Both the position numbers and the translations under genes were made by a program. A model generated the notes under the pieces. It did not search any database, had not been told where the DNA came from, and saw only the letters and a program-made list of their open reading frames with translations. From Pseudomonas simiae (GTDB taxonomy: Bacteria; Pseudomonadota; Gammaproteobacteria; Pseudomonadales; Pseudomonadaceae), in the NCBI RefSeq assembly GCF_900111895.1, contig NZ_FOKB01000016.1, positions 1 to 64,000 on the forward strand: a stretch of 64,000 nt of DNA, in the 5' to 3' direction. Positions 35,396-43,613 of this stretch are shown here, piece after piece (the first letter of the stretch is position 1; every line of letters starts with the position of its first letter).

Positions 35396-35839
35396 TTACC
35401 AAGTGAGGTAAAACATGCCCTTGGCCAACACCACAATCGCAACCATATGCGCAAACAAACTCAAGTGCACAAACCGCAGATAGCGCGGCCCTACACGCCC
35501 CAGGCGCATACGCAGCATTGTCAGCAGAAAGTGCAGCAGCACACTGGCGGCGAGGGTCAACTTAACGGTCAGCAAAGTCCCGAAGGACGAAGCGAAAGGC
35601 GCGGTCAGCACTGGCAAGTAACGCAGCCAGACCATGCCCAGCCCCGCGCCGAACAGCACCAGTAATACCCAGGGCATCATCACCCTGGCGCGTTGACCGA
35701 CGCCTTGCTCCACCAGCACCATCACCCGCGCAGGCAATTGGTGGTGCAGGCGTGCCAGGATCAGCACTTCGAAAAACACTGTGCCGATAAAAATCAACGC
35801 AGCGAAGAGGTGCGCCAGCAGAAACAGTAGGTAAGGCAT
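35396..35839 (-). CDS. CopD-like small integral membrane protein
   Basis: 147 residues, four membrane helices with His in the first and last (LLAHLFAALIFIGTVFFEV; HLSLFAHMVAIVVLAKGMFYLTW), resembling the CopD/YojI group often found next to nnrS and dnr in pseudomonads. It may bind haem or copper in the membrane. No catalytic role can be assigned. First gene of a unit with nnrS. Confidence 0.75.
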   Translation of the reverse strand: MPYLLFLLAHLFAALIFIGTVFFEVLILARLHHQLPARVMVLVEQGVGQRARVMMPWVLLVLFGAGLGMVWLRYLPVLTAPFASSFGTLLTVKLTLAASVLLHFLLTMLRMRLGRVGPRYLRFVHLSLFAHMVAIVVLAKGMFYLTW

Positions 35840-35896
35840 GATGGCCTCGCGGGGGGTACCGGAACACCAGTGTGACGACCTGCCAGCGTGCACACC

Positions 35897-35910
35897 TTGA
35901 TTCCGGTCAA
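35897..35910 (-). promoter_or_regulatory. ANR/DNR box upstream of the CopD-like gene and nnrS
   Basis: TTGATTCCGGTCAA, one mismatch to the FNR consensus, centred 64 bases before the start codon and directly after the OprD stop. Suitable for anaerobic or NO-responsive control. Confidence 0.7.
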
Positions 35911-35914
35911 CCCA

Positions 35915-37231
35915 TCACATCAACGGGATGCTGTAGCTGACAATCAGCCGCGTCTCGTCCTTGTCCGCCGTGTCGTTGCCGCGCAGCACCGCGCTGCGCC
36001 AGGTAAAGCCCAGGCCTTTCAAGGTGCCGGTGGGGATCACGTAATCCAGGCGCAGGTCACGCTCCCACTCACTGTTGTCGCGGCCGACAGTGCGGATGTG
36101 GCTGCCGTGGATATACGTCACGCTGGAGCGCAACCCCGGCACGCCCAGGCCGGCAAAGTCATAGGCATAGCTGCCAACCGTGGCTTGCTCACCGGCATTC
36201 ACGAACTTGAGCGACTGGGAATTGGTGATCAGGTAGAGCGAGCGGCCCTGGCCCTGGTTGATGTGCGGGAAGTCACTTTGCCCGGTGGTTTTCTGGTAGC
36301 CCAAGCTCAGCGAATGCCCGCTCAAGGCATAGGTGAACATGGCGCTCCACAAGCGGTTGTCGACTTTGCCGGCGTTGACGCCAGGCCCGTAGTAGCCCGA
36401 GCTGACATAACCTTCGCCGCGCCCGGCAACGCTGCCATTCTTGCCGTCGGCGGTGCTGTAGAAATACCGCAGGTCGCTCTTGAGTTGGCCCACCGGCAGT
36501 TGCCAGTTATGCACCAAGCCGAGGAAATGCTGCTGGTAAAAGTTCTCCAGGCTGGCGTAGTAGTACTGCACCTGCAGCCGTTTGCTCACGGCGTAATCCA
36601 CACCGCCGTAGTAGAACTGGTTGCTGGCCTTACCCTTGACCGGGTCATTGGCCCCAGCAATCGACAAGCCTTGGCCGTTACTGGAGTTCCGGTCCATCAC
36701 CTGCTCGATCTTGCCCGCGATCAGATTGACGTCCCTGAAGTCCTTGGACTCCACCTGATAGCCCCGAAAGGTCTGGGGCAACAGGCGACCGTCCTCAGTG
36801 GTCAGCACCGGCAGCTTGGGCATCAGGTTGCCGGCTTTGAGTTGCGTCTGGGCGATACGCAGTTTGCCGGTGACGCCGGTCTTGCTGAAATCATGGACGG
36901 CCTTGCCGTCGTCCAGCGGGAAAACGCTGCCGGGGGTGTTGTCTGCACCGGCCTTGCCGGCCCGGCCCGAGGCGTCCAGGCGCAGGCCGTACCACTCTTG
37001 CAGATCCAGGCCCAGGCCGACCGTGCCCTCGGTGAAACCGGACTGGTAATTGAACATGAAGGCCTGGCCCCACTCCTTGTCCGAGGCGGCCTTGGCGTTG
37101 CGGGTGTCCTGGTTGTAGTAGAAGTTGCGCAGGTCGAGACTGGCTTTGCTGTCGTCGATAAAACCCGACGCAGCCGCCTGCTGCGCAGCGCCGAGGGAGA
37201 CGGCGAGCGCCAGGCAAGTCTTGTGGTTCAT
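35915..37231 (-). CDS. OprD-family outer-membrane porin
   Basis: 438 residues. Signal peptide MNHKTCLALAVSLGAAQQAAA, then the family start SGFIDDSKASLDLRNFYYNQDTRN and an 18-stranded barrel pattern ending in aromatic-poor SYSIPLM. EWAQAF-type and RAVVDYAL-like barrel segments are as in OccD/OccK channels, which pass small carboxylates or amino acids. The substrate is unknown; by context nitrate-linked metabolites are possible but unsupported. GGAG lies 6 bases before the ATG. The 195 bases upstream show nothing clear. Confidence 0.9.
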   Translation of the reverse strand: MNHKTCLALAVSLGAAQQAAASGFIDDSKASLDLRNFYYNQDTRNAKAASDKEWGQAFMFNYQSGFTEGTVGLGLDLQEWYGLRLDASGRAGKAGADNTPGSVFPLDDGKAVHDFSKTGVTGKLRIAQTQLKAGNLMPKLPVLTTEDGRLLPQTFRGYQVESKDFRDVNLIAGKIEQVMDRNSSNGQGLSIAGANDPVKGKASNQFYYGGVDYAVSKRLQVQYYYASLENFYQQHFLGLVHNWQLPVGQLKSDLRYFYSTADGKNGSVAGRGEGYVSSGYYGPGVNAGKVDNRLWSAMFTYALSGHSLSLGYQKTTGQSDFPHINQGQGRSLYLITNSQSLKFVNAGEQATVGSYAYDFAGLGVPGLRSSVTYIHGSHIRTVGRDNSEWERDLRLDYVIPTGTLKGLGFTWRSAVLRGNDTADKDETRLIVSYSIPLM

Positions 37232-37426
37232 GAAGGCTCCGAGAAGTGATTGAGGCGACACCGTCGGCGTTCAGCCTGTTCTTGTTGCAGGCCTCTAACG
37301 TGTGACATTCGACGGGAGCGCGCACGGTATAGGCTTGGTCCCACGGGAAAAAGCCGTCAAAACCGCTATTCACTTTTTCAGTTTGCGTAACAATCCACGT
37401 GTCACTTCAAGGTATTCAGCCGCATG

Positions 37427-37972
37427 TCAAGGCACCGCCAACCACCCACTGAACCCACCCGGCGCCTTCAACGGGCACCAGGCGAAATCCCACGGTGGCG
37501 GCGGCAGCGCCTGCTGTTCGACCCCGGCACTCCGGGCGTCTTTCCAATCGACCACCCTCGACGACTGCCAGGCCAGCGCCACGCCCTGGGCCTGGCTTTC
37601 GTCCGTATTGACCCAACACGCGGCGGCCGCCGCCATGAATGCCTCGATCGGCTCGTCGTCGATCTGCGACCGATACGGCGAGCCCAGCAGCCAGCGGCAG
37701 ACATTCAGGTGATAGGTCCAGTCCTGCGGCGGCCGGTTGCGGTAGGCCCAGGTCATGAAGCTGCGGAACAGGTTCAACCCTTCGGGCGGATCCAGCTTGA
37801 GCAGCGCCGGGCAGATATCGAACAGGGTGTGCCAATACGGCAATAACCGTGCATCCAGGTGCACGAAGTTGCGGGAATTGCTCGGGTATTCAGGCGGCGT
37901 CGGTACCGCGTGCAGGCGGCGGGACGCCTTGCTGACTAGGCGGCTGGCGCCTGCGGGCAACAGGTGGTTCAT
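37427..37972 (-). CDS. Protein of unknown function (beside copper genes)
   Basis: 181 residues, soluble, Trp-rich (WTYHLNVCRWLL, WYWHTLFDICPALL-like stretch), without signal peptide or recognised catalytic motif. It keeps good Pseudomonas coding composition. A GTG three codons upstream is an alternative start; neither has a strong Shine-Dalgarno. The next gene in the same direction is the DUF2946 membrane protein, 62 bases away, so a link to metal handling is possible but unproven. Confidence 0.6.
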   Translation of the reverse strand: MNHLLPAGASRLVSKASRRLHAVPTPPEYPSNSRNFVHLDARLLPYWHTLFDICPALLKLDPPEGLNLFRSFMTWAYRNRPPQDWTYHLNVCRWLLGSPYRSQIDDEPIEAFMAAAAACWVNTDESQAQGVALAWQSSRVVDWKDARSAGVEQQALPPPPWDFAWCPLKAPGGFSGWLAVP

Positions 37973-38034
37973 GAAACGCACTCACAGTCATGACGATGGA
38001 ATGCCTCCTGGTCTCAGGAAGCCCAAGGCAAACG

Positions 38035-38418
38035 TCAGAATGCAGGGGAAGCGCGGGGGTTGGCCGAAGGCCAGGAATAACGCGGCGGCGCCTTGTTGCG
38101 ACGTTCATGGGCGGGCCGTGGAGTTTGCCCCAGCCCCAGCAACCAGGCCAGACCGACCAAGAACACCAGGGCAACCGTCAAGGCGTTGCAGACCGGGCAG
38201 GCAAAGTAGTTCGAGATGTTGCTGGAAGACGGGCTGCCCAACCCTTTGTCGGAAAGTGGCGCCTGCTTGCCGTCCACCGAACAAAACGCCCCACCGATGC
38301 CATTCAGTGTCTGGCCCATCATCTGACCATGCCCCAAACCGCAGACGAACAGGTTCATCAGCACGCAGAAGTACAGGGCCCAGGCAATCAGGGAACGGTC
38401 GGGGTGGCTCAATTTCAT
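38035..38418 (-). CDS. DUF2946 domain membrane protein
   Basis: 127 residues with an N-terminal membrane helix (LIAWALYFCVLMNLFVCGLGHGQMMG), a CPVC motif and a second helix (ALTVALVFLVGLAWLLGLG). HGQMMG and FACPVC fit the DUF2946 family of small, His/Met/Cys-containing proteins near copper genes. It is divergent from the SCO/PCu(A)C pair, in keeping with a copper role. Confidence 0.75.
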   Translation of the reverse strand: MKLSHPDRSLIAWALYFCVLMNLFVCGLGHGQMMGQTLNGIGGAFCSVDGKQAPLSDKGLGSPSSSNISNYFACPVCNALTVALVFLVGLAWLLGLGQTPRPAHERRNKAPPRYSWPSANPRASPAF

Positions 38419-38582
38419 GGCGGCGACTCTACCACCAGAGCCGCCAAAGGATGAAGTGCCGCCTGCCCCTGTGGCAGAACGTCGCAGATTACGTGCACTT
38501 CCCAGGGTTGGTAGACTGGACGCCCTCAAAGCCTGACGTATTGATCCAGAGCAATGCAGGCGTTTCACAGGATGCACAGTTG

Positions 38583-39191
38583 ATGAGTACCTTATTCACC
38601 CGCCGCAAAGTGCTGACCGGAATGGGCCTGCTGGGCCTGGGCAGCCTGCTGGGCGGCTGTGACTACAGCCCGAAGCTGAACTTCAAGTACGGCAAGGACC
38701 TGAGCGACAAGATCATGGGCCGTACCTTCAAGCTCAAGAACACCGACGGCGAAACCGTCACCTTGAGCTCGTACCGTGGCCTGATGCCGGTGGTGTTCTT
38801 CGGTTTCACCCAATGCCCGGCCGTGTGCCCGACCACCCTGGCGCGCGCCGCCCAGGCCAAGAAACTGATGGGTCGCGACGGCGAAATCATGCAGGTGGTG
38901 TTCATCACCCTGGACCCGGAACGCGACACCCCCGAGATCCTCAACAAGTACGTCAAAGCCTTCGACCCCAGCTTCGAAGCGCTGTACGGCACCCCGGAAG
39001 AAATCGCCGTGGCCGCCAAGGAATTCGGGATCTTTTATGAAAAGATCCCTGCCGGCGACACCTACACCCTGTCCCACACCGCCACCAGCTTCGTGTTCGA
39101 CACCCGTGGCAACCTGCGCCTGGGCCTGCAGGCATCCCTTACCGCTAAAGAGTGCGCAGAAGACCTGCTCACCGTCATGGAGGTCTGCTAA
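38583..39191 (+). CDS. SCO1/SenC family copper chaperone (lipoprotein)
   Basis: 202 residues. N-terminus RRKVLTGMGLLGLGSLLGGC combines a twin-arginine-like start and lipobox LGGC. The thioredoxin-fold SCO domain has the Cu-binding CPAVCPT and the conserved His in LSHTATSFVFD. It delivers copper to the CuA or CuB site of terminal oxidases at the periplasmic side. The frame is open far upstream but the signal peptide fixes the start. A weak FNR-like TTGATCCAGAGCAA (38541-38554) is upstream. Overlaps the next gene by one base. Confidence 0.9.
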   Translation: MSTLFTRRKVLTGMGLLGLGSLLGGCDYSPKLNFKYGKDLSDKIMGRTFKLKNTDGETVTLSSYRGLMPVVFFGFTQCPAVCPTTLARAAQAKKLMGRDGEIMQVVFITLDPERDTPEILNKYVKAFDPSFEALYGTPEEIAVAAKEFGIFYEKIPAGDTYTLSHTATSFVFDTRGNLRLGLQASLTAKECAEDLLTVMEVC

Positions 39192-39658
39192 TGACTGCCG
39201 TTCAACACCTCAAACGTACCCTTATCGGCCTGACCCTGCTGGGCCTTGCCGCCCACGCCAGTGCCCAGGTGCAAGTAACCGACGCGTGGGTACGCGCCAC
39301 TGTGCCGGGCCAGCCGTCCAGCGGCGCGTTCATGACCGTCACCGCCGACAGCGACAGCCAACTGCTGAGCGTGGCCTCGCCGGTGGCCAAGGACGTGCAG
39401 ATCCATGAGATGAGCATGAAGGACGACGTGATGCGCATGGGCCCGGTGGACTCGGTGGCCCTGCCCGCCGGCAAGGCCGTGACCCTCGACCCCAACGGCT
39501 ACCACGTGATGCTGATGGGCCTGACCGGCCAGATCAAGGAAGGCGACCAGGTGCCGCTGACCCTCACCGTGCAAAACGCCAAGGGTGAGAAGCAGGCGAT
39601 TGAAGTGAAGGCCCCGGCCCGTGGCGTGGATGGGATGGACCACAGCAAGATGCATTGA
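39191..39658 (+). CDS. Periplasmic copper chaperone PCu(A)C
   Basis: 155 residues. Signal peptide ending AAHASAQ near residue 26; copper-binding motif of the family (Met/His) in VQIHEMSMKDDVMRM and NGYHVMLMGL, plus a Met/His tail MDHSKMH. It carries Cu(I) to cytochrome oxidase together with SCO. The stop/start overlap (TAATG) shows an operon with the SCO gene. Confidence 0.92.
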   Translation: MTAVQHLKRTLIGLTLLGLAAHASAQVQVTDAWVRATVPGQPSSGAFMTVTADSDSQLLSVASPVAKDVQIHEMSMKDDVMRMGPVDSVALPAGKAVTLDPNGYHVMLMGLTGQIKEGDQVPLTLTVQNAKGEKQAIEVKAPARGVDGMDHSKMH

Positions 39659-39729
39659 GGGCATGGGAGCTCTGTGGTGAGCGGCCTGCGCTTGCATCCG
39701 CAACTGGCTGAACAACCCGTTATACCGCC

Positions 39730-40059
39730 TCAATCCACAATAAACAGCTTCGCCCCTACGCTCGTCGACGAGCGATGGCCCTCCATGTCATTGCCCACCT
39801 GGTAACTCATTCCGGCCGTCAGGGTGAACTGGCGGCCGTCTTCCAGTTCCGTATGCAACTCGCCTTCCAGGCACAAGAGAATATGCCCTCTCCAGCACCA
39901 GTGATCAGCCAAGTAGCCGGGGGTGTACTCAACCATGCGCACGCGGGTGGTTCCGAAGTGGCAGGTGCGCCATAAAGCGTTGCCGGTAATGCCTGGGTAA
40001 GTCACGGATTCGACCGTGGTCCAGTCAGTGGTGCCAAAGGGGACGGCAGTGAGGTCCAT
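39730..40059 (-). CDS. DHCW-motif cupin protein
   Basis: 109 residues, single cupin barrel with the diagnostic DHWCWRGHILLCLEGEL and VGNDMEGHRSST segments of the DHCW-motif cupin family. Function of the family is unknown. Stand-alone gene, divergent from the HIT protein. Confidence 0.82.
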   Translation of the reverse strand: MDLTAVPFGTTDWTTVESVTYPGITGNALWRTCHFGTTRVRMVEYTPGYLADHWCWRGHILLCLEGELHTELEDGRQFTLTAGMSYQVGNDMEGHRSSTSVGAKLFIVD

Positions 40060-40184
40060 GGTGGGCTCGGTGGTTGATTAGCGGGGCTTGAGGCTATCCA
40101 TCTGGACCCGCGGGCGATAGGCACAGATCCATCACTTTTCAGGGATACAGGTATCCTCCCCGCATCGCTAACAGGGATTCGCTT

Positions 40185-40694
40185 ATGCAGATCGACCCCG
40201 CCTATGTCCTTCACGAAACCGAACACTGGCTGCTCAACCATCACCTAGCTTCATCCTTGCCCGGCTACCTGATGCTAGGCGCCAAGGCGCCGATTCACTC
40301 CCTGGCCGACATGCCGGAAGCGGCGCTGGCCGAGTTGGGTGGGCTGCTGGCAAAAACCCAGCGAGTGATGGAGGCGCAGCTCAAACCGAAATGGCTGTAT
40401 ATCAGCCGTTATGGGCACATGCCGGGATTTGCGCTGCACTTTCATTTCATTCCGGTGTACGACTGGGTGGAGGACGCGTTCTGGCAAGATGAGCGTTATC
40501 GGTTGCTGCAAGGTTTTGGCACACAGCAACTGACGCAGACATTGACCGACGGGGCCGAATTGACGCTGTTTGTATGGCGTGAGTTTGGAGAAAGCGCGGC
40601 ACCACCGCAGGTTCAAGGAGAGTCAGTCCTGCACGTGATAGCGCGATTGCGCGCCGCTTTTAGTCGAGACATGAGCGGCAGAGAACGGCGATAA
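40185..40694 (+). CDS. HIT-family-like protein
   Basis: 169 residues of the histidine-triad fold: GYLMLGAK, LYISRYGHMPGFALHFHFIP. The usual H-x-H-x-H-x-x triad reads ALHFHFIP, so the first His is replaced by Ala while the last two remain. It is probably a nucleotide-phosphate hydrolase or transferase. The replacement may affect activity. Stand-alone. Confidence 0.75.
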   Translation: MQIDPAYVLHETEHWLLNHHLASSLPGYLMLGAKAPIHSLADMPEAALAELGGLLAKTQRVMEAQLKPKWLYISRYGHMPGFALHFHFIPVYDWVEDAFWQDERYRLLQGFGTQQLTQTLTDGAELTLFVWREFGESAAPPQVQGESVLHVIARLRAAFSRDMSGRERR

Positions 40695-40730
40695 AGCGTC
40701 GATGCAACGAAATTTGACGCACGTGCATGC

Positions 40731-41633
40731 TCAGGCTAACGGTTGCACAACCAACAGGCTGCACGGCGGGTGATTGAGTAAGCGCTCGGCTGTGCTGCCG
40801 ATGAACATGTCGCCGCCACGAGCATGGCTGGCGCCTAGCACCACGATATCGAATTCATTCTGCAGGGCGAACCGCTCAATGACCGCGTGGGGGACGCCCG
40901 TCAGCAGGTGACGGCGGTGGCCGTCAATCCCGTAGCGTGACGCAAGCACCTCGAACGCCTCCTCCTGCGCGTCATTGACCGCGTCCCTAAGGCTTTCATT
41001 CAGACTCAGCGTGGACACACTCGTCGATGTGTCTCCCACAACCGACCAGTTGCTGATACTGAGCAGGTGCAACCTGGCACCGCAGGAGGCTGCCAGCGTC
41101 GACGCCAGTTCAAGCACTTGCTCATTGACACCTTGAGTCAACTCTTCAAGGTGGGACAGGTCGATGGCAACGAGTATTTTCAGAGGGTTGGGGTGCCTGG
41201 CTTCGGTCACCAGATGAAAGTGCGCTTCACACTCGCGCAGTAACCGCCAGTCCAGTGGCTGGTGAAAGGCCCGCCCCAGTGCAGGCACGTGGTGAATATC
41301 CTTGACCACGAGATCTGCATGGAAGTCGTTCACATAATCGAGTACATGGCCAGGGCTTGCTTTAGCCCAGACGACCTCACTGGTCACCTGTCCTCCCGCA
41401 AGGCGCGCCTGCTGCTCCAACCAATGCCGATGCACTTGCAAATAACCCTCTCGGGCACGCGTCATGGCTTCATGGTCGAACAAGCCTGCTACCGCCAAGG
41501 CTTGGACGTAATCGAACGCAACCATGTGCAACGACGCTCCGGTGGCGCAGGCCAGCGCCTGCGCGCGGTCGAATGCTGGAGTACGGGTCATTTCGGTCGG
41601 TACGATCAATAAAATACGTTTAAGTTTCTGCAT
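40731..41633 (-). CDS. Universal stress protein, tandem Usp domains (1 of 3)
   Basis: 300 residues with two Usp folds: KRILLIVPTEMTRTPAFDRAQALA at the start and LKILVAIDLSHL in the middle, ending IVVLGASHARGGDMFIGSTAERLLNHPPCSLLVVQP, where G-x2-G-x9-G-S/T is the ATP-binding pattern (only clear in domain 2). UspE-like. AGGAG is 9 bases before the ATG; an upstream open extension was not used. An FNR-like box is at 41742-41755. The other two copies are at 43614 and 48274. Confidence 0.9.
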   Translation of the reverse strand: MQKLKRILLIVPTEMTRTPAFDRAQALACATGASLHMVAFDYVQALAVAGLFDHEAMTRAREGYLQVHRHWLEQQARLAGGQVTSEVVWAKASPGHVLDYVNDFHADLVVKDIHHVPALGRAFHQPLDWRLLRECEAHFHLVTEARHPNPLKILVAIDLSHLEELTQGVNEQVLELASTLAASCGARLHLLSISNWSVVGDTSTSVSTLSLNESLRDAVNDAQEEAFEVLASRYGIDGHRRHLLTGVPHAVIERFALQNEFDIVVLGASHARGGDMFIGSTAERLLNHPPCSLLVVQPLA

Positions 41634-41741
41634 CACCGCGATCTCCTGACAACAGCGTTGTACCCAACTGCAAACCCGACATCCTGTTCGGACTGCAGGC
41701 GGCGCTGTGACTGCAGTATCGGATTCGGCCCACGGCAGACT

Positions 41742-41755
41742 CTGATCTTTATCAA
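41742..41755 (-). promoter_or_regulatory. FNR-type box upstream of the first Usp gene
   Basis: CTGATCTTTATCAA, one mismatch (C for the first T) to the FNR consensus. GATACT stands at the expected -10 on the minus strand (41720-41715). Confidence 0.65.
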
Positions 41756-41832
41756 GTAAATAACGGGCCGCCAGCAAGGCGCGCTGCCGGTTCAGATGCA
41801 CCCATCAATTTGGGGAGCATGGAACGGCAGGA

Positions 41833-41848
41833 CTATTCGTTCGAATAG
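41833..41848. promoter_or_regulatory. Perfect 7-2-7 palindrome in the usp/fnr intergenic region
   Basis: CTATTCG-TT-CGAATAG. It is not an FNR or NarL site; it could be an operator for an unknown regulator of the FNR-type gene that starts 105 bases later. The rest of this 319-base divergent region shows only the FNR-like box. Confidence 0.45.
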
Positions 41849-41952
41849 CGTTCTTCTCCACTCGTCACCTTTAACCTGAAAAAGGGCAAATTAAGTGCGG
41901 ACCCACACGCCCCCCCGCTATGCTCAGGAGATACCTGGCGGAGCGAGACCCG

Positions 41953-42699
41953 ATGACTGGAACCCGTCCGTTACAAGTCCAGAGCCTCAAATCAGCCTGC
42001 TCACAGTGCAGTGTTCTAGAGCTTTGTCTGCCAATAGGGCTATCGGGCGATGAAGTGAAGCGCTTGGACAAACTGATCGTCCAGCGCTTCAAGATCAAAA
42101 AAGGTACGGCGTTGTACCGCACCGGCGACCCCTTGCGCTCGCTTTACGCCGTGCGAGTTGGTTCATTCAAGACCAGCATGGTGTCAGTCGACGGTCGTGA
42201 GCAGGTCACCGGCTTTCAGATACCTGGCGAGATGCTGGGCCTGGACGCTATCAGTGCCGACATACATGCGTGCAGCGCGTTTGCCCTGGAAGACAGCGAA
42301 GTGTGCCCCATCCACTTTGCGCAACTGGAAAAACTCTCGCAGAGCCTGCCGTCGCTGCAACACAACCTCAACCGCCTGTTGAGCCGGGAAATCGTGCGTG
42401 ACCAGACAATGCTGATGCTCATGGGCAACATGAACTCGGACGAGCGCCTAGCGGCCTTCCTGCTCAACCTTTCACAACGTTTGAGCATTCGCGGTTATTC
42501 CCCCAAGGACTTTGTTCTGAAAATGCGCCGAGAGGAAATCGGTTCCTACTTAGGACTACGCCTGGAGACCATCTGCCGGGGTATCGCGCACCTGCGAGAC
42601 CTGAACCTGCTGGATATTGCCGGCCGGAACGTCAAGATTCAGGACATGGAGGGCCTTAAACAACTGGTATCAGGCTGCAATCGTCCGACCGTCCTCTAA
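41953..42699 (+). CDS. FNR/ANR-type oxygen-sensing transcription regulator (paralogue)
   Basis: 248 residues of the CRP/FNR family. The [4Fe-4S] ligands are conserved: Cys16-x2-Cys19-x5-Cys25 (CSQCSVLELC) and Cys118 (SEVCPIHF), in FNR spacing, so it should sense O2. The cNMP-like barrel, dimer helix and winged helix follow. The recognition helix reads LETICRGIAHL where FNR and ANR have VETISR/VETVSR: Glu205 and Arg209 are kept, but Ser212 of FNR is Cys208 here. It is therefore likely a second ANR-like protein rather than the main ANR. GGAG lies 9 bases before the ATG. Confidence 0.88.
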   Translation: MTGTRPLQVQSLKSACSQCSVLELCLPIGLSGDEVKRLDKLIVQRFKIKKGTALYRTGDPLRSLYAVRVGSFKTSMVSVDGREQVTGFQIPGEMLGLDAISADIHACSAFALEDSEVCPIHFAQLEKLSQSLPSLQHNLNRLLSREIVRDQTMLMLMGNMNSDERLAAFLLNLSQRLSIRGYSPKDFVLKMRREEIGSYLGLRLETICRGIAHLRDLNLLDIAGRNVKIQDMEGLKQLVSGCNRPTVL

Positions 42700-42840
42700 C
42701 GCCCGCACACTTGGCGCCCCATCGCGTACGCGCGGCAGCCAGCGCCGTGGAAAACGTTGCAATCAGGCGCATTCCCCCGACTGTCATCACGACGACAGTT
42801 TGAATAAGTACCTCACGATTGAGCACCGGCCTCACGGGTT

Positions 42841-42856
42841 TCTGATCCAGATCAGA
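42841..42856 (+). promoter_or_regulatory. FNR-like palindrome upstream of the GNAT gene
   Basis: TCTGAT-CCAG-ATCAGA: arms identical to FNR half-sites except C/G at the outer position of both halves. Centre 90 bases before the start codon. Confidence 0.5.
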
Positions 42857-42938
42857 ATCAGGCTGCCCCATCGACGTAGAAAGGTATGACCCGCGCGGTA
42901 ATCACGGCGCGCCGATCTGAACTGGATGGAGGTTTTTC

Positions 42939-43502
42939 ATGCAAACCGTCAAAGAACACAATGAACGCGCCGTTGATGTCTACGCCAAAGTGGCCGGCCA
43001 CCATTGGATCGAACCCCTTAAAGACGGCCGCCATGTGCTGATACGGCCGCTCACGGATGAAGACCGCGAGCGTGAGTATGCGTTTATCAAGCGCCTGTCT
43101 CCCGAGTCGCGGCATATGCGATTTCTTGCCCAGATCAATGAGCCGAGCAAAGCGATGCTGGATCAGTTGATGGACACTGACAACGACCAGCGCATGGCCT
43201 ACATCGCACTGACTCACGATAACGGCAAGCTTACCGAGATCGGTATCAGTCGGTATGCCGCCACCGGAGAACATGTATGTGAATGCGCAGTCACCGTTGC
43301 TGATGAGTGGAAGCATCTGGGTTTGGGCACGCATCTGATGACGCATTTGATCAAGGCGGCGCGTCGCAACGCTTTCACCCAGATGTACTCGATTGACGCG
43401 GCAAGCAATACGCCGATGCGTGACCTGGCAAGAAGCTTGGGGTTCGACACGTCTAGCGACCCCGACAACTCATCTCAGGTTATCCATCGTCTTCACCTGT
43501 AA
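42939..43502 (+). CDS. GNAT-family acetyltransferase (Pat-like)
   Basis: 187 residues. IRPLTDEDREREYAFIKRLSPESRHMRFLAQI resembles the GNAT domain of protein lysine acetyltransferases (Pat/YfiQ). The acetyl-CoA-binding loop is WKHLGLGTHLMTHLI (Q/R-x-x-G-x-G/A pattern with Lys-His). Possible role: acetylation of metabolic enzymes under low oxygen. GGAGG stands before the ATG. It follows the FNR-type regulator and has its own FNR-like palindrome. Confidence 0.82.
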   Translation: MQTVKEHNERAVDVYAKVAGHHWIEPLKDGRHVLIRPLTDEDREREYAFIKRLSPESRHMRFLAQINEPSKAMLDQLMDTDNDQRMAYIALTHDNGKLTEIGISRYAATGEHVCECAVTVADEWKHLGLGTHLMTHLIKAARRNAFTQMYSIDAASNTPMRDLARSLGFDTSSDPDNSSQVIHRLHL

Positions 43503-43613
43503 ACAGTTGCCCCGCGATAACGCGCGCCTTTGCTCAAGGGCGCCGCGTCATTAAAGGTAGGGGACACGCCGTAGGCGTGGAGTGCCGGCCTGCCCTGCCG
43601 GCTGGGCCACGTA

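Noticed and set aside
35888..37249. 453-codon plus-strand frame opposite the OprD porin
   Set aside because: Antisense shadow; the porin has a signal peptide and family start.
43503..43613. GC-rich hairpins between the GNAT and second Usp genes
   Set aside because: Several short stems (for example GCCGGC-N7-GCCGGC) but no T-tract or consistent single structure; probably just the convergent end region.
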